From: Spirochaetales bacterium
Lineage (GTDB): Bacteria; Spirochaetota; Spirochaetia; DSM-27196; SLAA01
Assembly (NCBI GenBank): GCA_007126415.1
Contig: SLBH01000349.1
Location: 1 to 22,487 of the forward strand
DNA length: 22,487 bases
Reading direction: 5' to 3'
Below, in pieces: positions 15,129 to 21,442 of the stretch. A program made the translations under genes and the position numbers. The notes under the pieces were generated by a model. It was not told the DNA's origin and did not search any database. It was given only the letters and a program-made list of their open reading frames with translations. Each line of letters begins with the position of its first letter. The stretch's first letter is position 1.

Positions 15129-15326
15129 CTATCTCCGACCAAGACCGGGAGGATTAACGCTCCCCGGCTCATCATGAGGCGCATTCCCCGGCCAGGCATC
15201 GCTTACTCTGGTGCTCTTTCCCACTTTGGTAAGCTCAGCAACCGAACCCCAGCGCTTCAGCCTGGGTGGGCTGTATTGCTCGCGAATCTCCGACTCGGGT
15301 GCTTGTTGTGACACACTTTTGTACAT
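15129..15326 (-). CDS. Lasso peptide precursor (A)
   Basis: A 65-residue precursor. The leader has the recognition motif YxxPxLxxxG as Y18, P21, L23 and G27, and Thr33 sits six residues after that Gly. By the usual rule that Thr is at -2, the leader ends at Lys34 and the core starts at Val35. Asp43 is then core position 9, giving a 9-residue macrolactam ring VGKSTRVSD. A start at Gly36 would give an 8-residue ring with the same Asp. The tail contains Trp45, His51 and several prolines and ends GLGRR. The first 17 residues precede the leader motif and are polar. A strong ribosome site (AAGGAG, with GAAGG also close by) precedes ATG 15326. It lies just after the cyclase gene and before the tailoring and export genes. 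The lasso assignment rests on motif plus neighbours; cleavage and C-terminal processing are predicted. Confidence 0.88.
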   Translation of the reverse strand: MYKSVSQQAPESEIREQYSPPRLKRWGSVAELTKVGKSTRVSDAWPGNAPHDEPGSVNPPGLGRR

Positions 15327-15350
15327 ATTTCCTTCTCCTTAGAAACGACT

Positions 15351-15369
15351 GCACGGCCCGATACCGTGC
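15351..15369 (-). promoter_or_regulatory. 5'-UTR hairpin upstream of the lasso precursor
   Basis: GCACGG at 15351-15356 pairs perfectly with CCGTGC at 15364-15369 across a 7-nt loop. It lies a little upstream of the precursor's ribosome site and downstream of the proposed promoter. It could stabilise the transcript or regulate translation; no known riboswitch class is recognised. Confidence 0.45.
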
Positions 15370-15400
15370 GTTCGGTTTCAGACACAGAATCCTTAGCCCA

Positions 15401-15431
15401 AGTATAACCCTCTCTGTTGCCGTTGGTCCAA
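15401..15431 (-). promoter_or_regulatory. Candidate promoter for the lasso precursor
   Basis: On the minus strand TTGGAC (15431-15426) and TATACT (15406-15401) resemble -35 and -10 boxes with a 19-nt spacer. This would start transcription near 15394 and leave a leader of roughly 70 nt. An inverted repeat, ATACC (15431-15435) with GGTAT (15441-15445), abuts the -35 and could be an operator. The 155-nt gap after the cyclase gene in an otherwise packed operon supports a separate promoter. The spacer is longer than ideal. Confidence 0.45.
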
Positions 15432-15481
15432 TACCAATTCGGTATGATTTTGCCGTACAACTTTACTCACCGGGTACGATA

Positions 15482-17386
15482 TCACCAGTGCTTCCGGAGC
15501 CAGATCTCGAGCGACAGCGTAGGCCATAGATCCGGAACGCCCTCACCTCCACGCACAAAGCGCTCAAACTGCGCACGGAGCGCCTGCTCATCGATATATC
15601 CGAGTTGCGCACAACGGCTGTCGGTCAACAGCTGCAACACGGTGCTTCGAGCCGTTCGCCGCAGCGTGCGTTCGTATATCGGACTCGGTACAACTTTGCG
15701 CGCGCCCGCAATAGCATCCGGCGGCATAATCCCGTCCATAGCACGCTTCGCTAAGCGCTTCGGTGCGCGGGCGGTGCCGATAAGGTGTTGTGGACACGCG
15801 AGCGCGAACTCCGCGATTCGGCGATCGCTCCACGGATCGGCAACCCCGAGACCATAGCCGGCCGTGAACCGCTCGGCGTGCTGCACGGTTCTGTAGACCA
15901 TCGGAGCGCACACATGCAGGAATCGTTGGCGAGTGTCGAATGCTCGGTACGAATCGGCGGCGAGATCGAGCGGGTGACGCGCAGGCAGCCCGGCACGGAC
16001 AAGGAAATCCTTACGCACGTGCGCAGCAGCAACCCCGGCGGTCTCCCAATCGCCCGGCTTGCGGCCCTGAGCGAACCGCGACAGCAGCGGCTGTACCACA
16101 AAACGGAACACAGCGCCCGGCTTGCTCAGCCGGTATCGCCGCTTAAGCCATCCGAGCTCGCTTTGCGCTTCCGAGAGCTTCCCGGACATCATGAGGCCGA
16201 GTACGTCGGTAACATCGCCGCCGCATATCATGTCGCCCCGCAGCCCGTAGAACATGACCGAAACTCCCTCAGACACGCCCCGGCGAACGATCGCGCGATT
16301 TGAGGGCTCGAAGGCCGGAAAAAACGGATCGTCTTCATGTGGCCCCGGTTGCAGCCCTTCGTTTCTGCCGCTTAGCCCGGCGTCACTTAACGCAGCGTCA
16401 CTTAACGGGAGAATTTTCTCGACGGCGATATAGGAAACCGGTATGCCGAAACGATGGGCCACTCGCTCGATATTCTCACGCTCATCACACTCGGGGAGAT
16501 CGGTAGATACCCAGCTGTAGGCTCGCAGGAAGGCAAGATCACTGTCTAATTGTCTCAAGTATCCGGCGACCGACGCGGCAGCGGCCGAATCGATCCCGCC
16601 GCTGAGGCTGATACCGGCCGGCGCCCGACAACGCAGCCGAGCCCGCATCGCGTCGATAAAGAGACCCCGCAGGTGCTCGGCATACTCGCGTTCGTCCGAA
16701 TACCGAAGGCGAGCGGTATCCTCAGGGCGCCAGTACCTGCGACTGCGCCTCTTTCCCTGCGCGTCAACGATAAGCTCCTCTCCGGGGCGTACCTGCTCGA
16801 TACCGTCGTAGAACGCGACCTCGGGCGGGGTCTGCATACCGGTGAGGTGCCATGCCGCAGCGGTCTCGTTCAGCCGCTTCGGCACGCCGGGCGCGGCAAG
16901 GATCTGGTGCGCTTCGGTTGCAAACAGCAACCGCTGAGGCTCACAGCGAAAGTACAGCGAGCGCATTCCCATTGCGTCCCGCGCAAGGCGCGTCTCACCG
17001 TGTTGGCGGTCATGAAACGCGTAGGCAAAGTCGCCGAGCAGCCGCTCCGCACCGTTTTGCCGATTGCGCAGCAGCGCGGCAAAGATCAGCTCAGCGTCGC
17101 TCGCTTCGCCGGCGCGCTCGCCGGTTGTTTCGGTGAAATCGTCGCGATTATCGAGTCGTGCGTCGGCGGCGAACAGCAAACGGCCGTTCGCGGCTTGTAA
17201 CGGGCGAGAGCTACCGCTACCGTCCGGTGTAGTGTCGAGCGAGAGGCAGGCGATACCCACGGAGCCGGAACAATAGTACTCAGCCGCGTGCAACCCCCGG
17301 TACGCCGCCTTTTCGGCCATACCTTGGAGTTCAGGGCGCGAGACGGGTGCTCCGTCGAAACGCACGATTCCGCAGATGCCGCTCAC
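15482..17386 (-). CDS. Lasso peptide cyclase, asparagine-synthetase homologue (C)
   Basis: A 634-residue protein with the asparagine synthetase B layout. The N-terminal glutaminase-like domain begins MSGICGIVRFDG (Cys at position 5 rather than the catalytic position 2). The ATP-pyrophosphatase domain has the PP-loop SGGIDS at residues 262-267. LARDAMGMRSLYF and LLFATEAHQIL sit in the usual places between. In lasso biosynthesis this enzyme adenylates the side-chain carboxylate of the ring Asp/Glu and joins it to the core N-terminus. The offset Cys fits loss of glutamine hydrolysis, as in other lasso cyclases. It overlaps B2 by 4 nt (ATGA) and lies 155 nt upstream of the precursor. Plain asparagine synthetase is made unlikely by the surrounding B1, B2 and precursor genes. 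Confidence 0.93.
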   Translation of the reverse strand: MSGICGIVRFDGAPVSRPELQGMAEKAAYRGLHAAEYYCSGSVGIACLSLDTTPDGSGSSRPLQAANGRLLFAADARLDNRDDFTETTGERAGEASDAELIFAALLRNRQNGAERLLGDFAYAFHDRQHGETRLARDAMGMRSLYFRCEPQRLLFATEAHQILAAPGVPKRLNETAAAWHLTGMQTPPEVAFYDGIEQVRPGEELIVDAQGKRRSRRYWRPEDTARLRYSDEREYAEHLRGLFIDAMRARLRCRAPAGISLSGGIDSAAAASVAGYLRQLDSDLAFLRAYSWVSTDLPECDERENIERVAHRFGIPVSYIAVEKILPLSDAALSDAGLSGRNEGLQPGPHEDDPFFPAFEPSNRAIVRRGVSEGVSVMFYGLRGDMICGGDVTDVLGLMMSGKLSEAQSELGWLKRRYRLSKPGAVFRFVVQPLLSRFAQGRKPGDWETAGVAAAHVRKDFLVRAGLPARHPLDLAADSYRAFDTRQRFLHVCAPMVYRTVQHAERFTAGYGLGVADPWSDRRIAEFALACPQHLIGTARAPKRLAKRAMDGIMPPDAIAGARKVVPSPIYERTLRRTARSTVLQLLTDSRCAQLGYIDEQALRAQFERFVRGGEGVPDLWPTLSLEIWLRKHW

Positions 17387-17874
17387 GCGCCGCGTCTCTT
17401 ATGCGCGTTCCGGCGGCTACCGCTACCGTGGTAGGGGTGATGGGCCACAAGCGGAGCAAAGCCGTCGAGATCGGGGAGCGCGCCGATGCAAGTTACCCCA
17501 TCGATAATCACCCACGCGTGCGCAACCATCGTCTCCGCGTCCTCAACTCGCACGCCGAGCATGACGCACGGCCGGTACCCGAACGCGCGATACAACCATG
17601 CGCCCGCGATCGCCTGTTCCAAGCACCGTGAGCGCGGCACCACCCGACCGGCACGACGAACCGCAGCGGCAATTGCGGCGGTATCACATTTGGGGGATCC
17701 GGATCGTGACCGCCCATCTTTGGAAGCGCCCTGCGTTTGCCGCACCCACCGGTTCCAGAAGCGAAACGGCGTGAACCACACCATCAACTGCGCAGCAACA
17801 AGCGCTATTACGGCGGCCACCAAGAGCACAGCTTCCGTCGGCGTAAGCCGTAACGCCTTAGCCGCGATCGTCAT
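17383..17874 (-). CDS. Lasso leader peptidase, transglutaminase-like (B2)
   Basis: A 163-residue protein of the lasso B2 family, a cysteine protease with a transglutaminase-like fold that removes the leader before cyclisation. C84 in RSRCLEQAIAGAWLYRAFGY and H119 in VAHAWVIIDG are the expected catalytic Cys and His, 35 residues apart; D135 or D137 may be the third member. A hydrophobic segment at about residues 12-36 suggests membrane association. The C-terminal tail is basic and Gly/Arg-rich. The start at 17874 overlaps the end of B1 by 17 nt and the stop overlaps C by 4 nt, consistent with coordinated expression of the processing machinery. Confidence 0.92.
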   Translation of the reverse strand: MTIAAKALRLTPTEAVLLVAAVIALVAAQLMVWFTPFRFWNRWVRQTQGASKDGRSRSGSPKCDTAAIAAAVRRAGRVVPRSRCLEQAIAGAWLYRAFGYRPCVMLGVRVEDAETMVAHAWVIIDGVTCIGALPDLDGFAPLVAHHPYHGSGSRRNAHKRRGA

Positions 17875-18148
17875 CCACCACCTCTATCAGGCCGCGATCG
17901 GCAAGATCCTGCAAGAACCGGAGTAAATCGGATCGGCACTGCTCGGGCTCAACATCGAACTCGCGGACCAGCGCCGCTTGAACGGCGCAGACCTGTTGCG
18001 GCGAGGAGAGCAGTTGCCAGATTCGCCGTCCTACTTCATTGAGCCCGAAATACACTCCGGAGTCGGTGTCGAGGATCACGCTCTCGGACGCAAGGTCTAC
18101 CGAGACGTTATGCACGGGAATTCGTACAACGGTGCTATCGCTAATCAT
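17858..18148 (-). CDS. PqqD-like leader-recognition protein (lasso B1)
   Basis: A 96-residue stand-alone RiPP-recognition element that binds the precursor leader and presents it to B2. Features include VSVDLASESVILDTDSGVYF, then GLNEVGRRIWQLL and the helical tail LVREFDVEPEQCRSDLLRFL with LADRGLIEV. These are the standard PqqD landmarks: the LD...G.YF strand region, the N.....W.LL helix, and the L..F.V.......D...FL.. helix. The frame continues upstream to 18286, but those 46 residues are Cys/Arg-rich and unlike the family. ATG at 18148 with AGGGATGAG in front is chosen. It is the first gene of the lasso operon and overlaps B2. The C-terminal half is very similar to the end of X. Confidence 0.9.
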   Translation of the reverse strand: MISDSTVVRIPVHNVSVDLASESVILDTDSGVYFGLNEVGRRIWQLLSSPQQVCAVQAALVREFDVEPEQCRSDLLRFLQDLADRGLIEVVDDDRG

Positions 18149-18262
18149 CTCATCCCTAATGTAGCGTCTTCCGGCACGCCTTTCTACGAAAATCGCGCAG
18201 AAGCACAATGAATTGTCGACAGTTCTGCAGTATACTCTCGGCGTATTTGGAGGATAGCGTAG
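18149..18262. promoter_or_regulatory. Divergent promoter region between lasso operon and lipoprotein gene
   Basis: A 114-nt region between B1 (minus) and the lipoprotein gene (plus). AGTATACT at 18229-18236 supplies a TATACT -10-like box on both strands. The -35 boxes are weak on either side. The same palindrome occurs twice upstream of the CsgD-like gene, so a shared regulator is possible but unproven. Confidence 0.4.
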
Positions 18263-18706
18263 GTGAAATGTTGCTGCCTGCCCCATCGGCTCGCAATCGT
18301 CTTTCTCATCATCGTGTTGGCCACACTCGCCGGCTGTATTCCACCCTTTAGCGCAGATGGCGACATCGGGGCTTTAAACATACCCATCAACCAGGCGCAC
18401 GTAACCATCGCGTGGGACCACACGCCGGGCCGCATCCCCGGTAACAAATCCGAGATCACGCATTTCCGCCTCTACGTCCGCGACCGCCGATCCGGGAGTT
18501 GGGAGCAAGTTGCGCAAGTTCGCGCTCGTGATAATCCCACCTTCTTGGTGAGCGCCGACGCGGTACTGGGGTCGCGACAGAAAAGGGAGATTGTGTTCGG
18601 TGTGAGCTCGCTCAACAGGCGCGGCAGCGAGTCATCGATCCATTCCTCAACCGATTACGAGGCCCGCCCGCACGGCGGGTGGTACGTCACCTGGACCCGG
18701 CCGTGA
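18263..18706 (+). CDS. Small lipoprotein, fibronectin-III-like, unknown function
   Basis: A 147-residue protein starting at GTG 18263, with TTTGGAGGAT shortly upstream. The N-terminus is a lipoprotein signal: basic n-region, hydrophobic core LAIVFLIIVLAT, then the lipobox LAGC with Cys25 as the lipidation site. An unusual Cys-Cys-Cys run sits at residues 3-5, before the core. The mature part has VTIAWDHTPG, ITHFRLYVRD, and REIVFGVSSLNRRGSES, a strand pattern like a single fibronectin type III domain. It is transcribed divergently from the lasso operon and leads into the barrel-like gene. A link to lasso immunity or to surface polysaccharide is speculation. Confidence 0.75.
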   Translation: MKCCCLPHRLAIVFLIIVLATLAGCIPPFSADGDIGALNIPINQAHVTIAWDHTPGRIPGNKSEITHFRLYVRDRRSGSWEQVAQVRARDNPTFLVSADAVLGSRQKREIVFGVSSLNRRGSESSIHSSTDYEARPHGGWYVTWTRP

Positions 18707-18721
18707 TGAGGAGTGCGCGGT

Positions 18722-19348
18722 ATGCTTAGGATACGACGTTCGCTAACTCGGCTAGTGCTGCCGACCCTGTTTCTGCTACTCGCGGCGACGGCGCCGCCCC
18801 TCGCGGCGCAACAAGAAAACGAGGATAACGAATCGCGCCTGCGTGCGCCTGAGCGACTCGGTGTTGTGTTCAATACTACGAGTATTCTTCTCGAGTTAGA
18901 CCCCTATCGAGAGGCGGGCATCGGGATAAAGGCGCGCTGGGAGCGTCTTGCGCTGCGCGGATTACTCGGCTTCGGCTTCGAAAGTGGGACCGAACGGCGC
19001 GAGTTTGCGATTGGAAGCACGCTCGAGTATCATCTTTCACCAGGGCGTGTCTCGCCATACGCCGGAGGCGGGTTACTGTTCGCGTACTTCAACCAGGATA
19101 CGCGGCCGCGCGAGATTACCTTTGGACTCGAGGGGGTGTTCGGCGTTGAAGTCATGGCACACGAAATCCTTTCATTCTTCGCCGAGTATGCGCTCGCGTA
19201 CCGCACCACCCACGTAGATAGCGACACCGGCAGTACCCGCAATCACCGGTTTGCAAGCGGCCTTGGCAACAAGGGTTCTATAGGGATCGTGGTGTACTTC
19301 CTCGACCGCAGCCCCGAAAGGCACTCGCCGGAAGACGAAGCTCGGTAG
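18722..19348 (+). CDS. Exported barrel-like outer membrane protein, unknown function
   Basis: A 208-residue protein with a clear signal peptide (MLRIRRSLTRLVLPTLFLLL, cleavage probably after PPLAA). The mature region has alternating strands typical of a small outer-membrane barrel: GVVFNTTSILLELDPYREAG, RLALRGLLGFGFESG, FAIGSTLEYHLSPGRVSPYA, GGGLLFAYFNQD, and SIGIVVYFL near the end. The ATG at 18722 is chosen because GAGGAG lies eight bases upstream; GTG at 18713 is an in-frame alternative inside that ribosome site. It begins 15 nt after the lipoprotein gene, so the two form a pair. No specific family is recognised; it is not an evident paralogue of the barrel protein at 3615-4400. Confidence 0.72.
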   Translation: MLRIRRSLTRLVLPTLFLLLAATAPPLAAQQENEDNESRLRAPERLGVVFNTTSILLELDPYREAGIGIKARWERLALRGLLGFGFESGTERREFAIGSTLEYHLSPGRVSPYAGGGLLFAYFNQDTRPREITFGLEGVFGVEVMAHEILSFFAEYALAYRTTHVDSDTGSTRNHRFASGLGNKGSIGIVVYFLDRSPERHSPEDEAR

Positions 19349-19466
19349 CACCATCGGGCGGTGCGGTATCGCTCTTATCGCCGGTATGCGCTCATGAAAA
19401 AATACTACTCGGCACCGATTGGCTTTCGGGTTGCGCGGGCGTACGCTTCTGCACTAGGATGCAGTC

Positions 19467-19886
19467 GTGATATTTCCAGTAGTTCCGAAAAGGCAGAGAA
19501 CCACGGTAGCGGAGATTACGCGCCATCGCGTGACAAACCCACATCTGCCGCGCACGCTCGCGCCTGTTCAGAAGGCCGAGTTCACGCTTCTTCTCTCGCA
19601 TCGGCCGGAATTGTTTACGGCGTATGCCGGGCACAAGGTTCGGCCGGCGCTCAGCGGCTACGCGCACGGTGGTCGGGTACGCCTGTCGCGGGTCGGCGGG
19701 GGGGGTGCGCCGGGACACGGGCCGCTCCCGCCGTTCGACGCCGGCGTGTTTCGCACCGGGCGCACCTCCATAGTTGTAAGGCACGAGCTCGGACGGAGCG
19801 CATTCCCGTGGCGGCTCAACAATCCACTTGAGATCGTGTCGGTAAAACCGGCTCGCGATGAGGCGGGGAATGCCGATGCCGTTTAG
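19467..19886 (+). pseudogene. C-terminal remnant of a calcineurin-like metallophosphoesterase
   Basis: The open frame encodes 139 residues from a GTG. Residues about 38-128 match the C-terminal part of the YaeI/YkuE-like metallophosphoesterases: LLLSHRPELFTAYAG, ALSGYAHGGRVRL (family GHAHGG, with the His replaced by Tyr), APGHGPLPPFDAGVF, and RSAFPWRLNNPLEIV. The N-terminal half with the catalytic DxH and GNHD motifs is absent. An in-frame stop lies just upstream, at 19455-19457, and no N-terminal homology was seen in the 118 nt before the frame. Loss of half the metal site argues against activity. The end overlaps the rfbC start by about 11 nt. It is probably a decayed gene; expression as a truncated protein cannot be excluded. 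Confidence 0.65.
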
Positions 19887-20430
19887 TTCTTTGCGGCTCG
19901 AAGTCCCTGAGCTCATCTTGATCACGCCGCGGCGCTTCGAGGACGAGCGCGGCTGGTTCATGGAGCGTTTCAAGCAGAGCGAGTTCAGCGCCCTAGGGAT
20001 CGAGGATACCTTCGTCCAAGACAACGTCTCGTACTCCAGCTACGGCGTGTTGCGCGGGCTACATTTTCAGATCGCGCCGGCGGCGCAAGCCAAGCTTGTA
20101 ACGGTACTGCAAGGCGAGATATTCGACGTCGCGGTGGACCTGCGCCCGGACTCGGCAAGCTACGGAGTCTGGAGCGGCGCCACGCTCACAGCCGCGCACG
20201 GTGAGACGCTTTATATACCCGCCGGCTTTGCGCACGGCTTTCTCGTCACCTCACCCGATGCGCTGGTGTTCTATAAGTGCAGCGCCGAGTACAACCCACA
20301 GTGCGAACGCGGCATTGCATGGAACGACCCCACGATAGGCATCCGTTGGCCGATTGAGAATCCGACGGTTTCCGAGAAGGATAAGAAGTTTCCGTTGCTG
20401 CGAGAGCGGCCAAGCGAGGTAGTAACATGA
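19876..20430 (+). CDS. rfbC: dTDP-4-dehydrorhamnose 3,5-epimerase
   Basis: A 184-residue cytoplasmic enzyme that epimerises dTDP-4-keto-6-deoxyglucose at C3 and C5, the third step of dTDP-L-rhamnose synthesis. Family signatures are complete: ITPRRFEDERGWFMERF, FVQDNVSYSSYGVLRGLHFQ (with the catalytic His in GLHFQ), KLVTVLQGEIFDVAVDLR, YIPAGFAHGFLV and a C-terminal GIAWNDPTIGIRWPI. ATG at 19876 is preferred, with GGGGA about six bases upstream; in-frame ATGs at 19858 and 19870 are alternatives. It overlaps rfbD by 4 nt (ATGA), so the two are translationally coupled. Confidence 0.95.
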   Translation: MPFSSLRLEVPELILITPRRFEDERGWFMERFKQSEFSALGIEDTFVQDNVSYSSYGVLRGLHFQIAPAAQAKLVTVLQGEIFDVAVDLRPDSASYGVWSGATLTAAHGETLYIPAGFAHGFLVTSPDALVFYKCSAEYNPQCERGIAWNDPTIGIRWPIENPTVSEKDKKFPLLRERPSEVVT

Positions 20431-21401
20431 TCTGGCTGATTGGGCGAGAAGGAATGCTCGGACGTTTGGTTGAACAGGAGCTCACCGAGGCCGGACTCGA
20501 GTACTACGCCTCGGGGAGGGAGTGCGACGTAACCGAGGCGGACTCAATCGAGGCCGCATCACCCGCGGCTCCGCCCCAGTGGGTAGTCAACTGCACCGGC
20601 TACACCGCGGTGGACGCCGCCGAAAGCGACGTTGACGCAGCCTGGCGCATAAACCGGCACGGCGTCTCGGAGATCGCGCGCTACTGCGCGGCGGTTCGCG
20701 CGCGGCTACTGCATATCTCAACCGATTACGTCTTCGACGGTGCCAACCGCAAGGGCTACAGCGAACGCTCGGCCACCGCGCCGCAAAACGTGTACGGTGC
20801 AAGCAAACTCGCCGGCGAGCAGGTGCTGCGCCGCGCGCTCACCGAGCATGTGATCATCCGCACCGCCTGGCTCTACGCCGAACACGGGCGCAACTTCCTG
20901 CTGACGATCCTCCGTTTGCTCCGCGACAACGGTGAGCTCACGATTGTGTCCGATCAGTACGGTTCGCCGACCTACGCACGCGACCTCGCGCAGGCGATCG
21001 TAACGATGGTGCAGTCGGTGCACCCCAATTACGGCACGTTTCATTTTGTGAACACCGGAACCACCACCTGGTATGAGTACGCGTGCGAGATCCAGTCGTG
21101 CGCGTTGGAGTTGGGCCTAACGAGCGCCGCCAAACCGATTGTTCCGGTCTCGAGCGATCGCTTTCCCACCGCTGCGGTGCGGCCAAAGTACTCGGTGCTG
21201 CATTGCTCGCGCATCGCCGAACGCTACGCAGTGTATCTGCGTCCCTGGCAGACGGCGTTACGCGACTGCATGGAACGCTTGAGCTCGACGCAGTCCGGCA
21301 CCTCGCCGCCGAACGGTTCGGCCGGCCACAGCTCGCAGTCGCGCTCGGGTCAGGGCAACGGGGTTTATCGCGCGAACGGGTTCTATTTTGTGCGCCGCTG
21401 A
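20427..21401 (+). CDS. rfbD: dTDP-4-dehydrorhamnose reductase
   Basis: A short-chain dehydrogenase-type reductase (324 residues) that makes dTDP-L-rhamnose with NAD(P)H. The N-terminal cofactor site is MIWLIGREGMLGRLV, a GxxGxxG variant. It is followed by WVVNCTGYTAVDAAESD, LLHISTDYVFDG, the catalytic YGASKLAGEQ (YxxxK), IIRTAWLYAEHGRNFLLTIL, and VSDQYGSPTYARDLA. A C-terminal tail of about 35 residues after WQTALRDCMERL is Ser/Gly-rich and longer than usual for the family. The start codon lies within the rfbC stop. The enzyme supplies rhamnose for the glycosyltransferases of the locus. Confidence 0.95.
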   Translation: MIWLIGREGMLGRLVEQELTEAGLEYYASGRECDVTEADSIEAASPAAPPQWVVNCTGYTAVDAAESDVDAAWRINRHGVSEIARYCAAVRARLLHISTDYVFDGANRKGYSERSATAPQNVYGASKLAGEQVLRRALTEHVIIRTAWLYAEHGRNFLLTILRLLRDNGELTIVSDQYGSPTYARDLAQAIVTMVQSVHPNYGTFHFVNTGTTTWYEYACEIQSCALELGLTSAAKPIVPVSSDRFPTAAVRPKYSVLHCSRIAERYAVYLRPWQTALRDCMERLSSTQSGTSPPNGSAGHSSQSRSGQGNGVYRANGFYFVRR

Positions 21402-21442
21402 GGCGATGACGCCACGAGCGTTTGGAACGGAGGAAGAGCACG

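Noticed and set aside
15257..15460. Minus-strand 67-codon frame upstream of and overlapping the lasso precursor
   Set aside because: It lacks a leader motif, has no good ribosome site and covers the proposed promoter and hairpin. The real precursor is in another frame.
15482..17386. Housekeeping asparagine synthetase
   Set aside because: Start MSGICG places Cys at position 5, and the gene is translationally coupled to B2 and next to a lasso precursor, so a lasso cyclase is far more likely.
19348..19364. GCACC/GGTGC stem right after the barrel-protein gene as a terminator
   Set aside because: Only 5 bp of stem and no T tract follow it; too weak to annotate.
19361..19831. Plus-strand 156-codon frame overlapping the metallophosphoesterase remnant
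   Set aside because: No recognisable domain. Homology in this stretch is in the frame starting at 19467.
19392..20024. Minus-strand 210-codon frame antisense to the metallophosphoesterase remnant and rfbC
   Set aside because: Arg/Pro-rich composition typical of the reverse of GC-rich coding DNA. The plus strand carries clear family motifs.
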